Shown piece by piece: positions 53,383-61,980 of a stretch of 64,000 nucleotides of DNA (its first letter is position 1; the number at the start of each line of letters is the position of its first letter). Source of the stretch: Bacteroidales bacterium. Lineage in GTDB: Bacteria > Bacteroidota > Bacteroidia > Bacteroidales > Muribaculaceae. A program made the position numbers and the translations under genes. The DNA lies in NCBI GenBank assembly GCA_019415705.1, contig DXYS01000075.1, positions 1-64,000 on the forward strand. Direction: 5' to 3'. The notes under the pieces are model-generated. The model was given only the letters and a program-made list of their open reading frames with translations. It was not told where the DNA came from and did not search any database.

Positions 53383-54467
53383 TACCATTGGTCAAACCGT
53401 TTATGCCTCCAAGAGAGTGCCTTATGCCTGCACTGGAGAAAATCTTATATAGCGGATATATCGCTACGGGACAGGCAGTGGATGATTTTGAGGAGAAATT
53501 TCGTGATTACATCGGTAATGAAAATATACTTTCACTCCATTCAGGAACGGACGCTCTTCATCTTGCATTGATTCTCGCAGGAGTAAAGCCCGGAGACGAA
53601 GTTATTTCTACACCGATGACTGCTGAGCCGACCAACACGGCGATAGCCATGATGGGTGCAAAAGTAGTTTGGGGGGATGTTGATAGTCGTAACGGTCTGT
53701 TAGATCCTCAGAGTGTTAGAACACTTATTAATGATAAAACGAAGGCGATTGTATTTGTTGACTATGCCGGAATGGTCTGTGATATTGAGGCTTATCGGAA
53801 AATATTTGAAGAAACCGGTATCCCGTTTATCGAAGATGCAGCACATGCCCTCGGTTCAAGATATAATGGTAGAATGACCGGCTGTAATGCGCCTTATACG
53901 ATATTTTCATTACAGGCCATCAAGCATATGACCACTGTCGACGGTGGATTTATTGCGATGGAAAATGCGTCTCAGATAGATCGAGCAAGACGCCTCAGAT
54001 GGTTTGGTCTGGACAAGAAACGCTCCAGACTTGAAAATGACATCAGCGAGGTCGGATATAAGTACGCTATGAACAATGTCAATGCAACAATCGGACTTGT
54101 ACAGATGGACTATGTGCGTGACATCATTGCTAAATACATTGAGAACGGTAAGTTCTATGACGAACATCTAAACAACGTTGACGGTGTCACTATTCCTTAT
54201 TATTATTCCGGCGCAGAGGCTTCATATTGGCTCTATACCATGAAAGTCGAGCGTCGTGACGATTTCATAAAGATGATGGAAGCAAACGGCATAACCGCCT
54301 CTCCGCTCCACCACCGCAGCGATACGCACAGTATATTTGCGGAGTCAAAACGAGATCTTCCCGGAATGGAAGAATGGTACAATTCATTCGTTCACATTCC
54401 TTGTGGATGGTGGGTGAGTGAAGAAGACCGTAACCGCATAGTAGATTTGATTCGAAAAGGCTGGTAA
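53379..54467 (+). CDS. DegT/DnrJ/EryC1/StrS aminotransferase (PLP lysine present)
   Basis: 362 aa. A PLP-dependent sugar aminotransferase of fold type I. Visible: LHSGTDALHLAL (phosphate-binding loop), IEDAAHALGSRYNG with the PLP-binding Asp, and SLQAIKHMTTVDGG, where Lys182 is the Schiff-base lysine. It ends in HIPCGWWVSEEDRNRI. The 4-nt overlap with the dehydratase gene suggests the pair acts in sequence: 4-keto sugar to 4-amino sugar, as PseB and PseC do. Confidence 0.92.
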   Translation: MIPLVKPFMPPRECLMPALEKILYSGYIATGQAVDDFEEKFRDYIGNENILSLHSGTDALHLALILAGVKPGDEVISTPMTAEPTNTAIAMMGAKVVWGDVDSRNGLLDPQSVRTLINDKTKAIVFVDYAGMVCDIEAYRKIFEETGIPFIEDAAHALGSRYNGRMTGCNAPYTIFSLQAIKHMTTVDGGFIAMENASQIDRARRLRWFGLDKKRSRLENDISEVGYKYAMNNVNATIGLVQMDYVRDIIAKYIENGKFYDEHLNNVDGVTIPYYYSGAEASYWLYTMKVERRDDFIKMMEANGITASPLHHRSDTHSIFAESKRDLPGMEEWYNSFVHIPCGWWVSEEDRNRIVDLIRKGW

Positions 54468-54468
54468 T

Positions 54469-55524
54469 ATGTCAAATAAGATAGCCTCTATACAGGGGCT
54501 GCGCACATTACTGTTTCTGTGTATTTTGCTGTTTCACTGTGGAACTCCCTTATTTTCAATTGGTTGGGGGGGGGTGAATATCTTCTTGACTTTAACATCA
54601 TTTCTGCTTACCAAGAGCCTTCTCGGTAAAAATCGGGAGACGATTAAAGTCGGAGGAATGATAAAGCATAGATTGGCGCGGATATATCCGGCTTATATAC
54701 TTATAGTATTATTTTGTGTTGCAGTATATATCTTAAGAACGCGTTCTATACCGGCTGATTTCATCCCTCTGATTTTGACATCACAGAATTTCTGGTGGCT
54801 TTATGACGGATATGCGAATGCCACGCCGATGACAGGACATCTTTGGTATATTACACTTGACATATATCTCTTTGTCGTTTGGATAATCGCCATGCGTTTT
54901 ATTCCTCGCTCAAAACTGTTTTTATTTTTTTGTAGTTGCATCGTGCTTGCGGTATTGTGGCGTACGGTATGTGTTCTCTCCGGTGCATCGATAATGCTCT
55001 CCTATATGATTCCTGTCGGAGTGATTGATTCGTTTGCATTGGGAGGACTGATTGCGCTCGGATATTCCGACTCATATTCGGTCAGAAATACTTATCCTTA
55101 TCTGTGCCTGCTGATTGGAGTGTTTGGCATTGGTTTATGCTTGTTGGTTTCAGCTTATGTGAATAATCTCACGTTGACTGACGCATTTCTTTCATACTCG
55201 ACAAGCAAGGGATATAGCGGGAACATTTTTACCGTAAACGTGTTTTTGTTTGTTAGTTTGGTAGGTGCCGGTCTCATACTTTTATGTCTGAAAGCCCCCC
55301 GCATGACATTTCTTTCGAATAAAATTATGGTCGAAGTCGGCGGCATGACTTATCTTCTGTATCTGGTACATTTCCCCATTTTGATTATAACCAGTCATAT
55401 CTTGAATGAATGGTATCTGATTGCTTTAATGACCTTTTTTATGTCGTTAATTACTGCTTATATCTATCTGAAAGTATTCTCAACTCCTATAGATCGCATA
55501 CTTAGACGACTGACAGTAGGATAA
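54469..55524 (+). CDS. Acyltransferase 3 family membrane protein
   Basis: 351 aa with about ten hydrophobic helices. The N-terminus (IQGLRTLLFLCILLFHCGTPLF) carries the HCG-like variant of the family RxxAxxxVxxxH start. HLWYITLDIYLF and the R-rich MIKHRLARIYPAYI are typical of OafA/YrhL-type acyltransferases (PF01757), which acetylate sugars of surface polymers. It follows the aminotransferase gene by 1 nt. Confidence 0.9.
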   Translation: MSNKIASIQGLRTLLFLCILLFHCGTPLFSIGWGGVNIFLTLTSFLLTKSLLGKNRETIKVGGMIKHRLARIYPAYILIVLFCVAVYILRTRSIPADFIPLILTSQNFWWLYDGYANATPMTGHLWYITLDIYLFVVWIIAMRFIPRSKLFLFFCSCIVLAVLWRTVCVLSGASIMLSYMIPVGVIDSFALGGLIALGYSDSYSVRNTYPYLCLLIGVFGIGLCLLVSAYVNNLTLTDAFLSYSTSKGYSGNIFTVNVFLFVSLVGAGLILLCLKAPRMTFLSNKIMVEVGGMTYLLYLVHFPILIITSHILNEWYLIALMTFFMSLITAYIYLKVFSTPIDRILRRLTVG

Positions 55525-55535
55525 TTATTTAAGAC

Positions 55536-55697
55536 ATGGAATTTGAGTTTATCAGACACGACAGGTTAAGTCCTGATTTGCAGAGTCAAATAGAGAGCTC
55601 CCTGGCGTATAGGATTATGTCCATATCCCCTGTGGATAGTGGATTAACAATGAAAACAGCAGTCGAATTGTCGAACTTATTAAGAAAGGGTTGGTAG
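55536..55697 (+). CDS. Short ORF, 53 aa, unknown
   Basis: ATG at 55536 to TAG at 55695-55697. It begins MEFEFIRHDRLSP and ends LSNLLRKGW. I do not recognise it. It lies between the acyltransferase-3 gene and the LpxD-like gene, 11 nt after the former and 2 nt before the proposed GTG start of the latter, which suggests translational coupling or a short leader peptide. It may also be a truncated gene remnant. Confidence 0.3.
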   Translation: MEFEFIRHDRLSPDLQSQIESSLAYRIMSISPVDSGLTMKTAVELSNLLRKGW

Positions 55698-55699
55698 TT

Positions 55700-56614
55700 G
55701 TGGAATATAAGATATCTGACTTGGCCAAACGTTTCAAATTGTCCTTTAAGGGTGACGATGTTGTTATTAAACATTTGGGGTTATGCAATCGTAATAATCT
55801 TTCATCATGCACATTATCTTATGTTGCTAACCCCGATTTTCTTGAAACTGCAATTAAGAATACAAAAGTTGATGCTATATTAGTATCGCCGGATATATAT
55901 AATCAGGTAGATGCATGCCCTAAAACATTGCTTTTAGCAGACTACCCGGAAGACTCATTTTATGAGATTTTTAATTTCATACAGCATGAATCGAGCGCTT
56001 ATTTAAACAAACCGATTATCGGCAGTAACTGCAAAATACATCCTACCGCTATAATTGAAGATGGAGTTATATTAGGAGACAATGTCGCGGTAGGTGCATT
56101 TACCATTATTCATTCAAAGACTCAAATTGGCGATAATACATTAATAGGTTCCCACTGTGCTATTGGCAGTAACGGATTCCAAGCTTTAAAAAAACACAAT
56201 GGAAAATCCTATAATGTATGTCATATGGGCGGCGTAGAAATAGGCAGAGACTGCTATATTGCCGAATTTGTGAATATATCACGTGCTTTGTTCGATTCAA
56301 AAGTGTACATCGGAAACAACGTATTAATTGATGTCGGATGTCATATAGCTCATGATTGTAGAATAGAAGACAATAGTGTTCTAACTGCAAATACCAAGAT
56401 GTTCGGGTCGTCATCAATAGGGCGTGATGTTTGGATGTCTCCCGGAAGCATGATAATGAACAGAATTCATATTGCTGATAAATGTCATGTCGCACCGGGT
56501 GCATTTGTTATAAATGATACATTGCAGGGCGAATCCTATATGGGAAATCCGGCAGTTAAAAAATCTAATTTCATAAAGCGTGAAATAAAATTAAAGAAAT
56601 TATTAAATAAATAG
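55700..56614 (+). CDS. LpxD-like hexapeptide-repeat N-acyltransferase
   Basis: 304 aa from the GTG at 55700; a TTG at 55691 is another option. The N-terminal domain (residues 1-100) starts VEYKISDLAKRF and resembles the uridine-binding domain of LpxD. A left-handed beta-helix with I/V/L-hexapeptide repeats follows (GDNVAVGAFTIIHSKTQIGDN, IGNNVLIDVGCHIAH). The HIAHDC segment holds the His in the position of the LpxD catalytic His. LpxD moves 3-hydroxyacyl groups from ACP to an amino sugar. Here an ACP gene starts 2 nt later, so an acyl-ACP-dependent N-acyltransferase for a polysaccharide amino sugar is likely (inference). Unlike lpxD, it is not in a lipid A gene cluster. Confidence 0.85.
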   Translation: MEYKISDLAKRFKLSFKGDDVVIKHLGLCNRNNLSSCTLSYVANPDFLETAIKNTKVDAILVSPDIYNQVDACPKTLLLADYPEDSFYEIFNFIQHESSAYLNKPIIGSNCKIHPTAIIEDGVILGDNVAVGAFTIIHSKTQIGDNTLIGSHCAIGSNGFQALKKHNGKSYNVCHMGGVEIGRDCYIAEFVNISRALFDSKVYIGNNVLIDVGCHIAHDCRIEDNSVLTANTKMFGSSSIGRDVWMSPGSMIMNRIHIADKCHVAPGAFVINDTLQGESYMGNPAVKKSNFIKREIKLKKLLNK

Positions 56615-56616
56615 AT

Positions 56617-56850
56617 ATGAATATCAAAGGTTTTATTGAAAATTTCGCAGCTCAGTTCGAAGACACTGATGCTTCGGTATTCACCCCTGAGACAAAGTTT
56701 CGTGAACTTGACGAGTGGTCGTCTCTTACAGCACTTTCTATCCTTGCAATGGTGGACGAGGAATACGATATACAGCTTAAGGCTGACGAGATGCGTAAGA
56801 CAAACACCATTCAGGAACTGTTTGATCTCGTTAAGAGTCACAAGAATTAA
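56617..56850 (+). CDS. Acyl carrier protein
   Basis: 77 aa. A four-helix ACP. The 4'-phosphopantetheine site is in DEWSSLTAL, with Ser36 before Leu as in the classic DSL motif, although Asp is replaced by Ser. Hydrophobic residues at helix 2-3 positions are kept (ILAMVDEEYDI). This is not the housekeeping acpP (which reads ADSLDTVE in most bacteria) but a specialised ACP. Its stop overlaps the next start by one base (TAATG), and the LpxD-like gene is 2 nt upstream. Confidence 0.9.
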   Translation: MNIKGFIENFAAQFEDTDASVFTPETKFRELDEWSSLTALSILAMVDEEYDIQLKADEMRKTNTIQELFDLVKSHKN

Positions 56851-57620
56851 TGCAACCTTTGGATAACTATAATCCTTTCTCTCTCAAGGGAAAGAACATT
56901 CTTGTGACCGGTGCAAGCAGTGGAATTGGTAAGGCTATTGCTCTGGAATGTTCCAGAATGGGGGCTCGTATGTTTATAACCGGCAGAAATTCTGAAAGGC
57001 TTTGTGAAGTCCAAAAGTCTTTTCAGTCAGGAAATGACAACATTTCAATAAAAGCCGATCTGACATCTGCCGATGGTATTGACACTGTAGTCGATACGGT
57101 AGAGACTCTTCACGGCATAGTCCACTGTGCCGGTATTGGAGACCGGACTCTCTCTAAGATGATTCGTGAAAAAGACATAGAGAGAGTGATGGACACGAAT
57201 TTCAATGCCCCCGTTCTTCTCCAACGTGCTCTTCTCAAAAAGAAAAAGGTTAGCAAGAACGCCTCAATAGTCTTTATCGCCTCAAGAGCACCATTTGCTC
57301 CGACAATAGGGAATGGATTATATTCTGCCTCCAAAGGCGCTCTCATAGCATATTCTAAAGTTCTCGGTCTTGAATTGGCTCCTCAAAAAATAAGAGTCAA
57401 CTGCATTTGTCCTGCAATGGTTTGGACTGAGCTTGTGGAACGCGATGCATCCCTAACGGGTGTTGACTATCACGAGGCAGAGAAATCGTATCCTCTTGGC
57501 AGATACGGCAAACCTGAGGACATAGCCTATCTTTCTGTCTATCTGCTCTCCGATTGTAGTGAGTGGATGACCGGTAGTTGCATAGATGTCACGGGTGGAG
57601 GAGAGTTCACTTTAAAATAA
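56850..57620 (+). CDS. SDR family reductase, FabG-like 3-oxoacyl-ACP reductase
   Basis: 256 aa. A classical SDR: cofactor motif TGASSGIGKAIA (about residues 20-31), catalytic Ser145, Tyr158 and Lys162 (LYSASKGAL), and the C-terminal GSCIDVTGGGEF. The N-G-N basic motif GRNSERL after the first strand suggests NADP(H). Lying between ACP and a KAS III gene it is best read as the reductase that makes 3-hydroxyacyl-ACP (inference). Its end overlaps the upstream part of the next ORF frame but not its proposed start. Confidence 0.88.
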   Translation: MQPLDNYNPFSLKGKNILVTGASSGIGKAIALECSRMGARMFITGRNSERLCEVQKSFQSGNDNISIKADLTSADGIDTVVDTVETLHGIVHCAGIGDRTLSKMIREKDIERVMDTNFNAPVLLQRALLKKKKVSKNASIVFIASRAPFAPTIGNGLYSASKGALIAYSKVLGLELAPQKIRVNCICPAMVWTELVERDASLTGVDYHEAEKSYPLGRYGKPEDIAYLSVYLLSDCSEWMTGSCIDVTGGGEFTLK

Positions 57621-57637
57621 TTAGCAAAATAAGCAAT

Positions 57638-58636
57638 ATGGCAGCATTTATCAAGGCTATTTCATATTATCTTCCGGAAAGAGTTGTAACCAATGATGAG
57701 CTGGTTGCGGATTTTCCGGAATGGACAGTCGAAAAGATTGTTGAGAAGGTTGGTGTAAAATTGCGTCATATCGCCGGAGATGAAAAGATTTCCGACATGG
57801 CGATAGCGGCAGCTGAAAGACTTTTCTGCGATAATCCGGATATTGATCGTGAATCCGTTGACTTCGTCCTCGTTTGCACACAGAGTCCCGACTACTTCCT
57901 GCCATCGACGGCCTGTATCGTTCAGGACCGGCTCGGATTAAAAAAGTCGTGTGGAGCTTTTGACTTCAACCTCGGCTGTTCGGGTTATGAATATGGACTT
58001 GCAACCGCTAAAGGTTATATTGCGGCAGGAATAGCCTCTAATATCCTACTTATTACATCAGAGGCCTACAACAAGCATATCCACCCGCGCGACAAAGGCA
58101 ATCGGACCATTTTTGGCGATGCCGCTACTGCTACACTTATATCGACTGATGGCTTTGCCGAGATTGGTGATTTTGTACTTGGCACGGATGGCAACGGTGC
58201 CGAAAACCTTATAGTAAAGACAGGGGGGATGGCATACCCGGAAAAGGCCAATGACCTTGCCTTTGACGAGGACGGTAATCCTCGTTCGTCAGACTATCTA
58301 TATATGAATGGGGGAGAGATTTTCAGCTTCACGCTTCTTACAGTCCCCAAAATGGTAAAGCAGACACTGGAAAAGAACAATCTGACTAAAGATGACATTG
58401 GTCTGTATGTTTTCCATCAGGCAAACAGATTCATGCTCAACCATCTTAGGAAGAAACTGAAGATTGAAGAAGATAAATTCTTCATAAACATGGAGAACAT
58501 AGGCAACACTGTATCTTCGACCGTGCCAATTGCTCTCGCAGATGCAAAGTCAGGAGGGAAACTTAAAGGGAATGTCCTTATTGCCGGATTCGGGGTAGGC
58601 CTTTCTTGGGGAGCAACAATTATAAAATGTGAATGA
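57638..58636 (+). CDS. Ketoacyl-ACP synthase III (FabH-like)
   Basis: 332 aa from the ATG at 57638. It is homologous to FabH throughout. The Cys-His-Asn triad is intact: Cys114 in LGCSGYEYGL, His260 in FHQANRF, Asn290 in ENIGNTVSS. This supports real condensation chemistry, not only acyl transfer. Expected reaction: acyl-CoA starter + malonyl-ACP to 3-ketoacyl-ACP. It starts 17 nt after the SDR gene, and its last 4 nt overlap the next gene start. A second, housekeeping fabH would be expected elsewhere in the genome. Confidence 0.92.
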   Translation: MAAFIKAISYYLPERVVTNDELVADFPEWTVEKIVEKVGVKLRHIAGDEKISDMAIAAAERLFCDNPDIDRESVDFVLVCTQSPDYFLPSTACIVQDRLGLKKSCGAFDFNLGCSGYEYGLATAKGYIAAGIASNILLITSEAYNKHIHPRDKGNRTIFGDAATATLISTDGFAEIGDFVLGTDGNGAENLIVKTGGMAYPEKANDLAFDEDGNPRSSDYLYMNGGEIFSFTLLTVPKMVKQTLEKNNLTKDDIGLYVFHQANRFMLNHLRKKLKIEEDKFFINMENIGNTVSSTVPIALADAKSGGKLKGNVLIAGFGVGLSWGATIIKCE

Positions 58637-59685
58637 TGGTCCCCCTTTTTAAACCATATATGCCGGCGGAGTTGCCGGAGCTTAATGACATTCTACATTC
58701 GGGGCAATTGGCTTATGGACGATTTGCTCGTGAATTTGAAGATAGATTATCTGACTTTATTGGTATAGAGCGAGTTATTTGTACCAATTCATTCAATTCG
58801 GCATATCTTGTGCTGATAAAAGCTTTAGATTTAAAACCGGGTGATGAAGTTATCGCTTCTCCTATGTGTTGTCTTGCTTCGAGCCAGCCTTTTGCCGTGA
58901 GTGGAGTCAAATTGATATGGGCTGATATAGACCCCTCGACCGGAACTCTCAATCCTGACTCGGTCAGAAAAGCTGTTTCGCCTGCCACTAAAGCTATATT
59001 ACATAACCACTTCTGTGGCTATGTAGGTTATGTTGGTGAGTTACGCTCGATTGCTAAAGAAAAAGGACTTTTGCTTATCGATGATGTCAGCGAGGCTTTT
59101 GGCTCGGAATATCAAGGTTTAAAAGCCGGTAACTGGGGCGCTGATGCGACCGTCTATTCTTTTCAGACCGTGCGACTTCCCAACGCAATTGATGGCGGTG
59201 CTTTGTCGTTTAAATCGTCCGAGCATTATAAAAAAGCTGAGCTTATTAGGGATTACGGGATTGACAGGAAAAACTTTCGCGACAATTTCGGTGAGATTTC
59301 GCCTCTGTGTGATATAAGTATTTCGGCTTATGGCTGTCTGCCATCTGATGTAAATGCATATATAGGCATCGAGTCTCTGCGTGATACCCCTTCTCTCATC
59401 GCACGTCAGCGCGAGAATTCAGAAAAGGTCAGGAGCACACTGCCTGATGACATACATCCTCTCTCGCCGGTGACTGATACATTACCGAATTATTGGGTTT
59501 TCGGCGCTTTAGCCGATGACAAACAGGCGTTTATTTCAAAAAATCATAGCGAGAGACAACAATCAGTGTCAGGCGTGCATCTGCCCAACACTTTTTATTC
59601 GCTTTTCGGAAAACAACAAGGATTACCGGGCGTAGACGAGTTTTATTCAAAATTTATCGCATTACCATGCGGATGGTGGATATAA
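58633..59685 (+). CDS. DegT/DnrJ/EryC1/StrS-like protein lacking the PLP lysine
   Basis: 350 aa. The fold-type I pattern is kept (TNSFNSAYLVL, LIDDVSEAFGSEYQG, final ALPCGWW), and it is clearly homologous to the protein at 53379. At the Schiff-base position the sequence reads YSFQTVRLPNAIDGG: Arg181 stands where the partner has Lys182 (SLQAIKHMTTVDGG). The protein therefore cannot form the usual internal aldimine. It could be a non-catalytic partner of the active aminotransferase, a PMP-binding enzyme of another kind, or a pseudoenzyme. It sits between the KAS III and ATP-grasp genes. No frameshift or truncation is seen. Confidence 0.85.
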   Translation: MMVPLFKPYMPAELPELNDILHSGQLAYGRFAREFEDRLSDFIGIERVICTNSFNSAYLVLIKALDLKPGDEVIASPMCCLASSQPFAVSGVKLIWADIDPSTGTLNPDSVRKAVSPATKAILHNHFCGYVGYVGELRSIAKEKGLLLIDDVSEAFGSEYQGLKAGNWGADATVYSFQTVRLPNAIDGGALSFKSSEHYKKAELIRDYGIDRKNFRDNFGEISPLCDISISAYGCLPSDVNAYIGIESLRDTPSLIARQRENSEKVRSTLPDDIHPLSPVTDTLPNYWVFGALADDKQAFISKNHSERQQSVSGVHLPNTFYSLFGKQQGLPGVDEFYSKFIALPCGWWI

Positions 59686-59692
59686 TTGAGCT

Positions 59693-60838
59693 ATGAATAC
59701 AATCGTTTTAGGCGAAAGCCATCATAATACTCTCGGCTTAATCCGAAGTTTGGGAGAAGCAGGACATAAGGTTTTTCTGATACTAAAGAAAAAAACTTAT
59801 GATTTTGTTGATAAGTCGAAGTATCTGACAAAAACATTCTATGTAGATGAATTGGAGGAAGTCTTTTCTATAATAGAGAGTATTGCGGCTGAAACAAAAT
59901 CAAAAACCGCACTATTTGCAGCCACAGAAGAGTTTGCCGAATATGAGGACAAGCATTATGATGACCTTGAAAAATTTTGTTTCTGCGAGGGTGGAGGAAA
60001 AAGCAATAGCCTGAGTGGCATACGTTGTAAAGAGGCTATGAATTCTTTGGCCGAAAAGTGTGGACTGAATGTTCCTAAGACATTTATTGTCAATTCTAAA
60101 GATGCTATACCTGACGGTATAGACTATCCGGTGATTGTCAAATCTTCATATAGCGTCAACGGATGGAAAAATGCAATGAAGATGTGTCGCAGCCAAGAGG
60201 AGCTTGACGAGCATATTTCGTCGTTGGATAATGTTTTTTTTCCGCTGTTGGTCCAAAAGTATATAAAGAAGGATTATGAGATGCTGTTTTTGGGGTGCTC
60301 AATTAACGGAGGGCACGAGGTAATATGTCCGGTAGGGCATCGTAAAATCAGATTCTATCCTTCGGAATATAGTTTAGGGTCTTATTCCCGGTCATTTATG
60401 ACCTCTTCAGATATGGAGGTCAAGGCTCTGACCGAGAAAGTCACAACATTTCTGAGACAAATCGCTTATACCGGTTTGTTTAGTGCCGAATTTGTTCATT
60501 GTGACGGGAAATATTATTTTTTGGAAGTGAATCTCAGAAATGATGCGACAAGTATTATAAGCACTCGATGCAATTTTAACCTCCCTGACATATTATGCAA
60601 ATATTATTCCTCGGGAGAAGTAAATGTCCCTGATGCCGGCAGTTACCGCGAGCGTCATTATATGCATATTGTGGCCGATATACATCATGCCGTTTCAGGA
60701 AAGATTAATTTCGTCAAATGGCTTGGTCAGTTGCGTAATGCCGGAGCGTATGCCTATTTTGACCGTAAGGATATAAAGCCCTTTGTATATTACCTGACGG
60801 GTATAGTAAAATCAAAACTGAGGAGAAAGACATCATGA
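59693..60838 (+). CDS. ATP-grasp domain protein
   Basis: 381 aa. An ATP-grasp fold: N-terminal Rossmann-like domain (IVLGESHHNTLGLIRSL), lid and nucleotide-binding segment YPVIVKSSY with the ATP-binding Lys, a LVQKYIKKDYEMLFLG strand, and the metal-binding YFLEVNLRNDATS. Members form carboxylate-amine or -thiol bonds at ATP cost. In this setting it might attach an amino acid or acid to an amino sugar (inference). The target is unknown. Its end overlaps the next start by 4 nt (ATGA). Confidence 0.85.
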   Translation: MNTIVLGESHHNTLGLIRSLGEAGHKVFLILKKKTYDFVDKSKYLTKTFYVDELEEVFSIIESIAAETKSKTALFAATEEFAEYEDKHYDDLEKFCFCEGGGKSNSLSGIRCKEAMNSLAEKCGLNVPKTFIVNSKDAIPDGIDYPVIVKSSYSVNGWKNAMKMCRSQEELDEHISSLDNVFFPLLVQKYIKKDYEMLFLGCSINGGHEVICPVGHRKIRFYPSEYSLGSYSRSFMTSSDMEVKALTEKVTTFLRQIAYTGLFSAEFVHCDGKYYFLEVNLRNDATSIISTRCNFNLPDILCKYYSSGEVNVPDAGSYRERHYMHIVADIHHAVSGKINFVKWLGQLRNAGAYAYFDRKDIKPFVYYLTGIVKSKLRRKTS

Positions 60839-61980
60839 TAAGACTCAGCATAATAATCCCGACTAAAGACCGCTATGTTTATTTATTGCCGTTGATTAAG
60901 CTGATAGACAGCTATAAGTTAAAAGATTGTGAGATAGTCATTGAGGATAATTCGTCTGATAACTCAGAAATAAGTGAATTTTTAAGTTCTAATACGTTTA
61001 CGACTCCAATTGTATATAATCATACTTCCGTCCAGATTGCAATCAGTGATAATATAGACAATGCCATAAATCATTCATCAGGTAAATATGTCTGCATTAT
61101 AGGAGATGATGATGCCGTAACTCCTCTTATCTCGGAGTGTCTTGATTTGATGGACGAAAATGGGGCCGACAGTTTCCGTCAGGCCGAGGAGATAACTTAT
61201 AAATGGCCGTCATACGCAGATGATAAAAATGTATTTTGCGGAGGTACATTAGCTTACGGCGCGTTAGATGACTCTTATAAGACAGTCGACACGGTCGGCG
61301 AGGTAGTAAAGGTGATAGGTAACGGAATTATGAGTCTTGGCAAAATGCCGTGTGTTTATCAGGGCATTGTCCGTCGGGCGACACTTGACAGACTGAATAA
61401 TATAGGCGGAACCTATTTCCCGGGACCGTCGCCTGATATGGCTAACGCCATGGCTTTGTCTTTTGTCGTCGATAAACACATTGTCGGAAACATGCCTGTA
61501 ATTGTTTCAGGCGGTTCGGAATACCAGGGTGGACGTTCCAAGAAGATAAAGTCATGGGTGCAACCGTTGGAGAATATTCCTTTTATCAGTGAGGAGGCTA
61601 AGAAAAAATGGGATAAACGTGTCCCTTATTTTTGGTGTGGTCATACAGTTTGGCCCGAATCAGGCATAAAGGGGCTCGTTTATGTGGGTCAGGAATCATT
61701 GCTGCAGCACATGGACTTTGACCGCTTGTTGGCAAAATGTCTCTATCGCGGCGGCTCGAAATTTCGTGACGAAGTATTATCAAGGGCTACAAATAAAAAG
61801 AAAGTATTGGCCGGATGGCTGCTGTTTTCATTAAGAGAATATTTGGCCGGATATAAGCGTCGGATGCTTAGAGCTATGCATAAAGTCTCAGGCGACAGGA
61901 CGATAGCATTCGGCATCAAAAATATATGTGATGCAAAAGATTGTCTCTTAGAGAAATATCTGCATTTTAAAAAGACATGA
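60835..61980 (+). CDS. Family 2 glycosyltransferase
   Basis: 381 aa. A GT-A fold at the N-terminus: LSIIIPTKDRYVYLLPLI, EIVIEDNSSDN and CIIGDDDAV, where the DDD provides the metal and nucleotide-sugar contacts. The C-terminal half is specific to this protein. No membrane helix is seen. It is predicted to add one residue to the repeat unit from a nucleotide-sugar donor that cannot be named. It overlaps the next gene by 4 nt. Confidence 0.9.
   Translation: MIRLSIIIPTKDRYVYLLPLIKLIDSYKLKDCEIVIEDNSSDNSEISEFLSSNTFTTPIVYNHTSVQIAISDNIDNAINHSSGKYVCIIGDDDAVTPLISECLDLMDENGADSFRQAEEITYKWPSYADDKNVFCGGTLAYGALDDSYKTVDTVGEVVKVIGNGIMSLGKMPCVYQGIVRRATLDRLNNIGGTYFPGPSPDMANAMALSFVVDKHIVGNMPVIVSGGSEYQGGRSKKIKSWVQPLENIPFISEEAKKKWDKRVPYFWCGHTVWPESGIKGLVYVGQESLLQHMDFDRLLAKCLYRGGSKFRDEVLSRATNKKKVLAGWLLFSLREYLAGYKRRMLRAMHKVSGDRTIAFGIKNICDAKDCLLEKYLHFKKT

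Noticed and set aside
55698..55699. Frameshift joining the 53-aa ORF to the LpxD-like gene
   Set aside because: The 53-aa ORF shows no LpxD character, and the LpxD-like N-terminal domain looks complete from the GTG at 55700.
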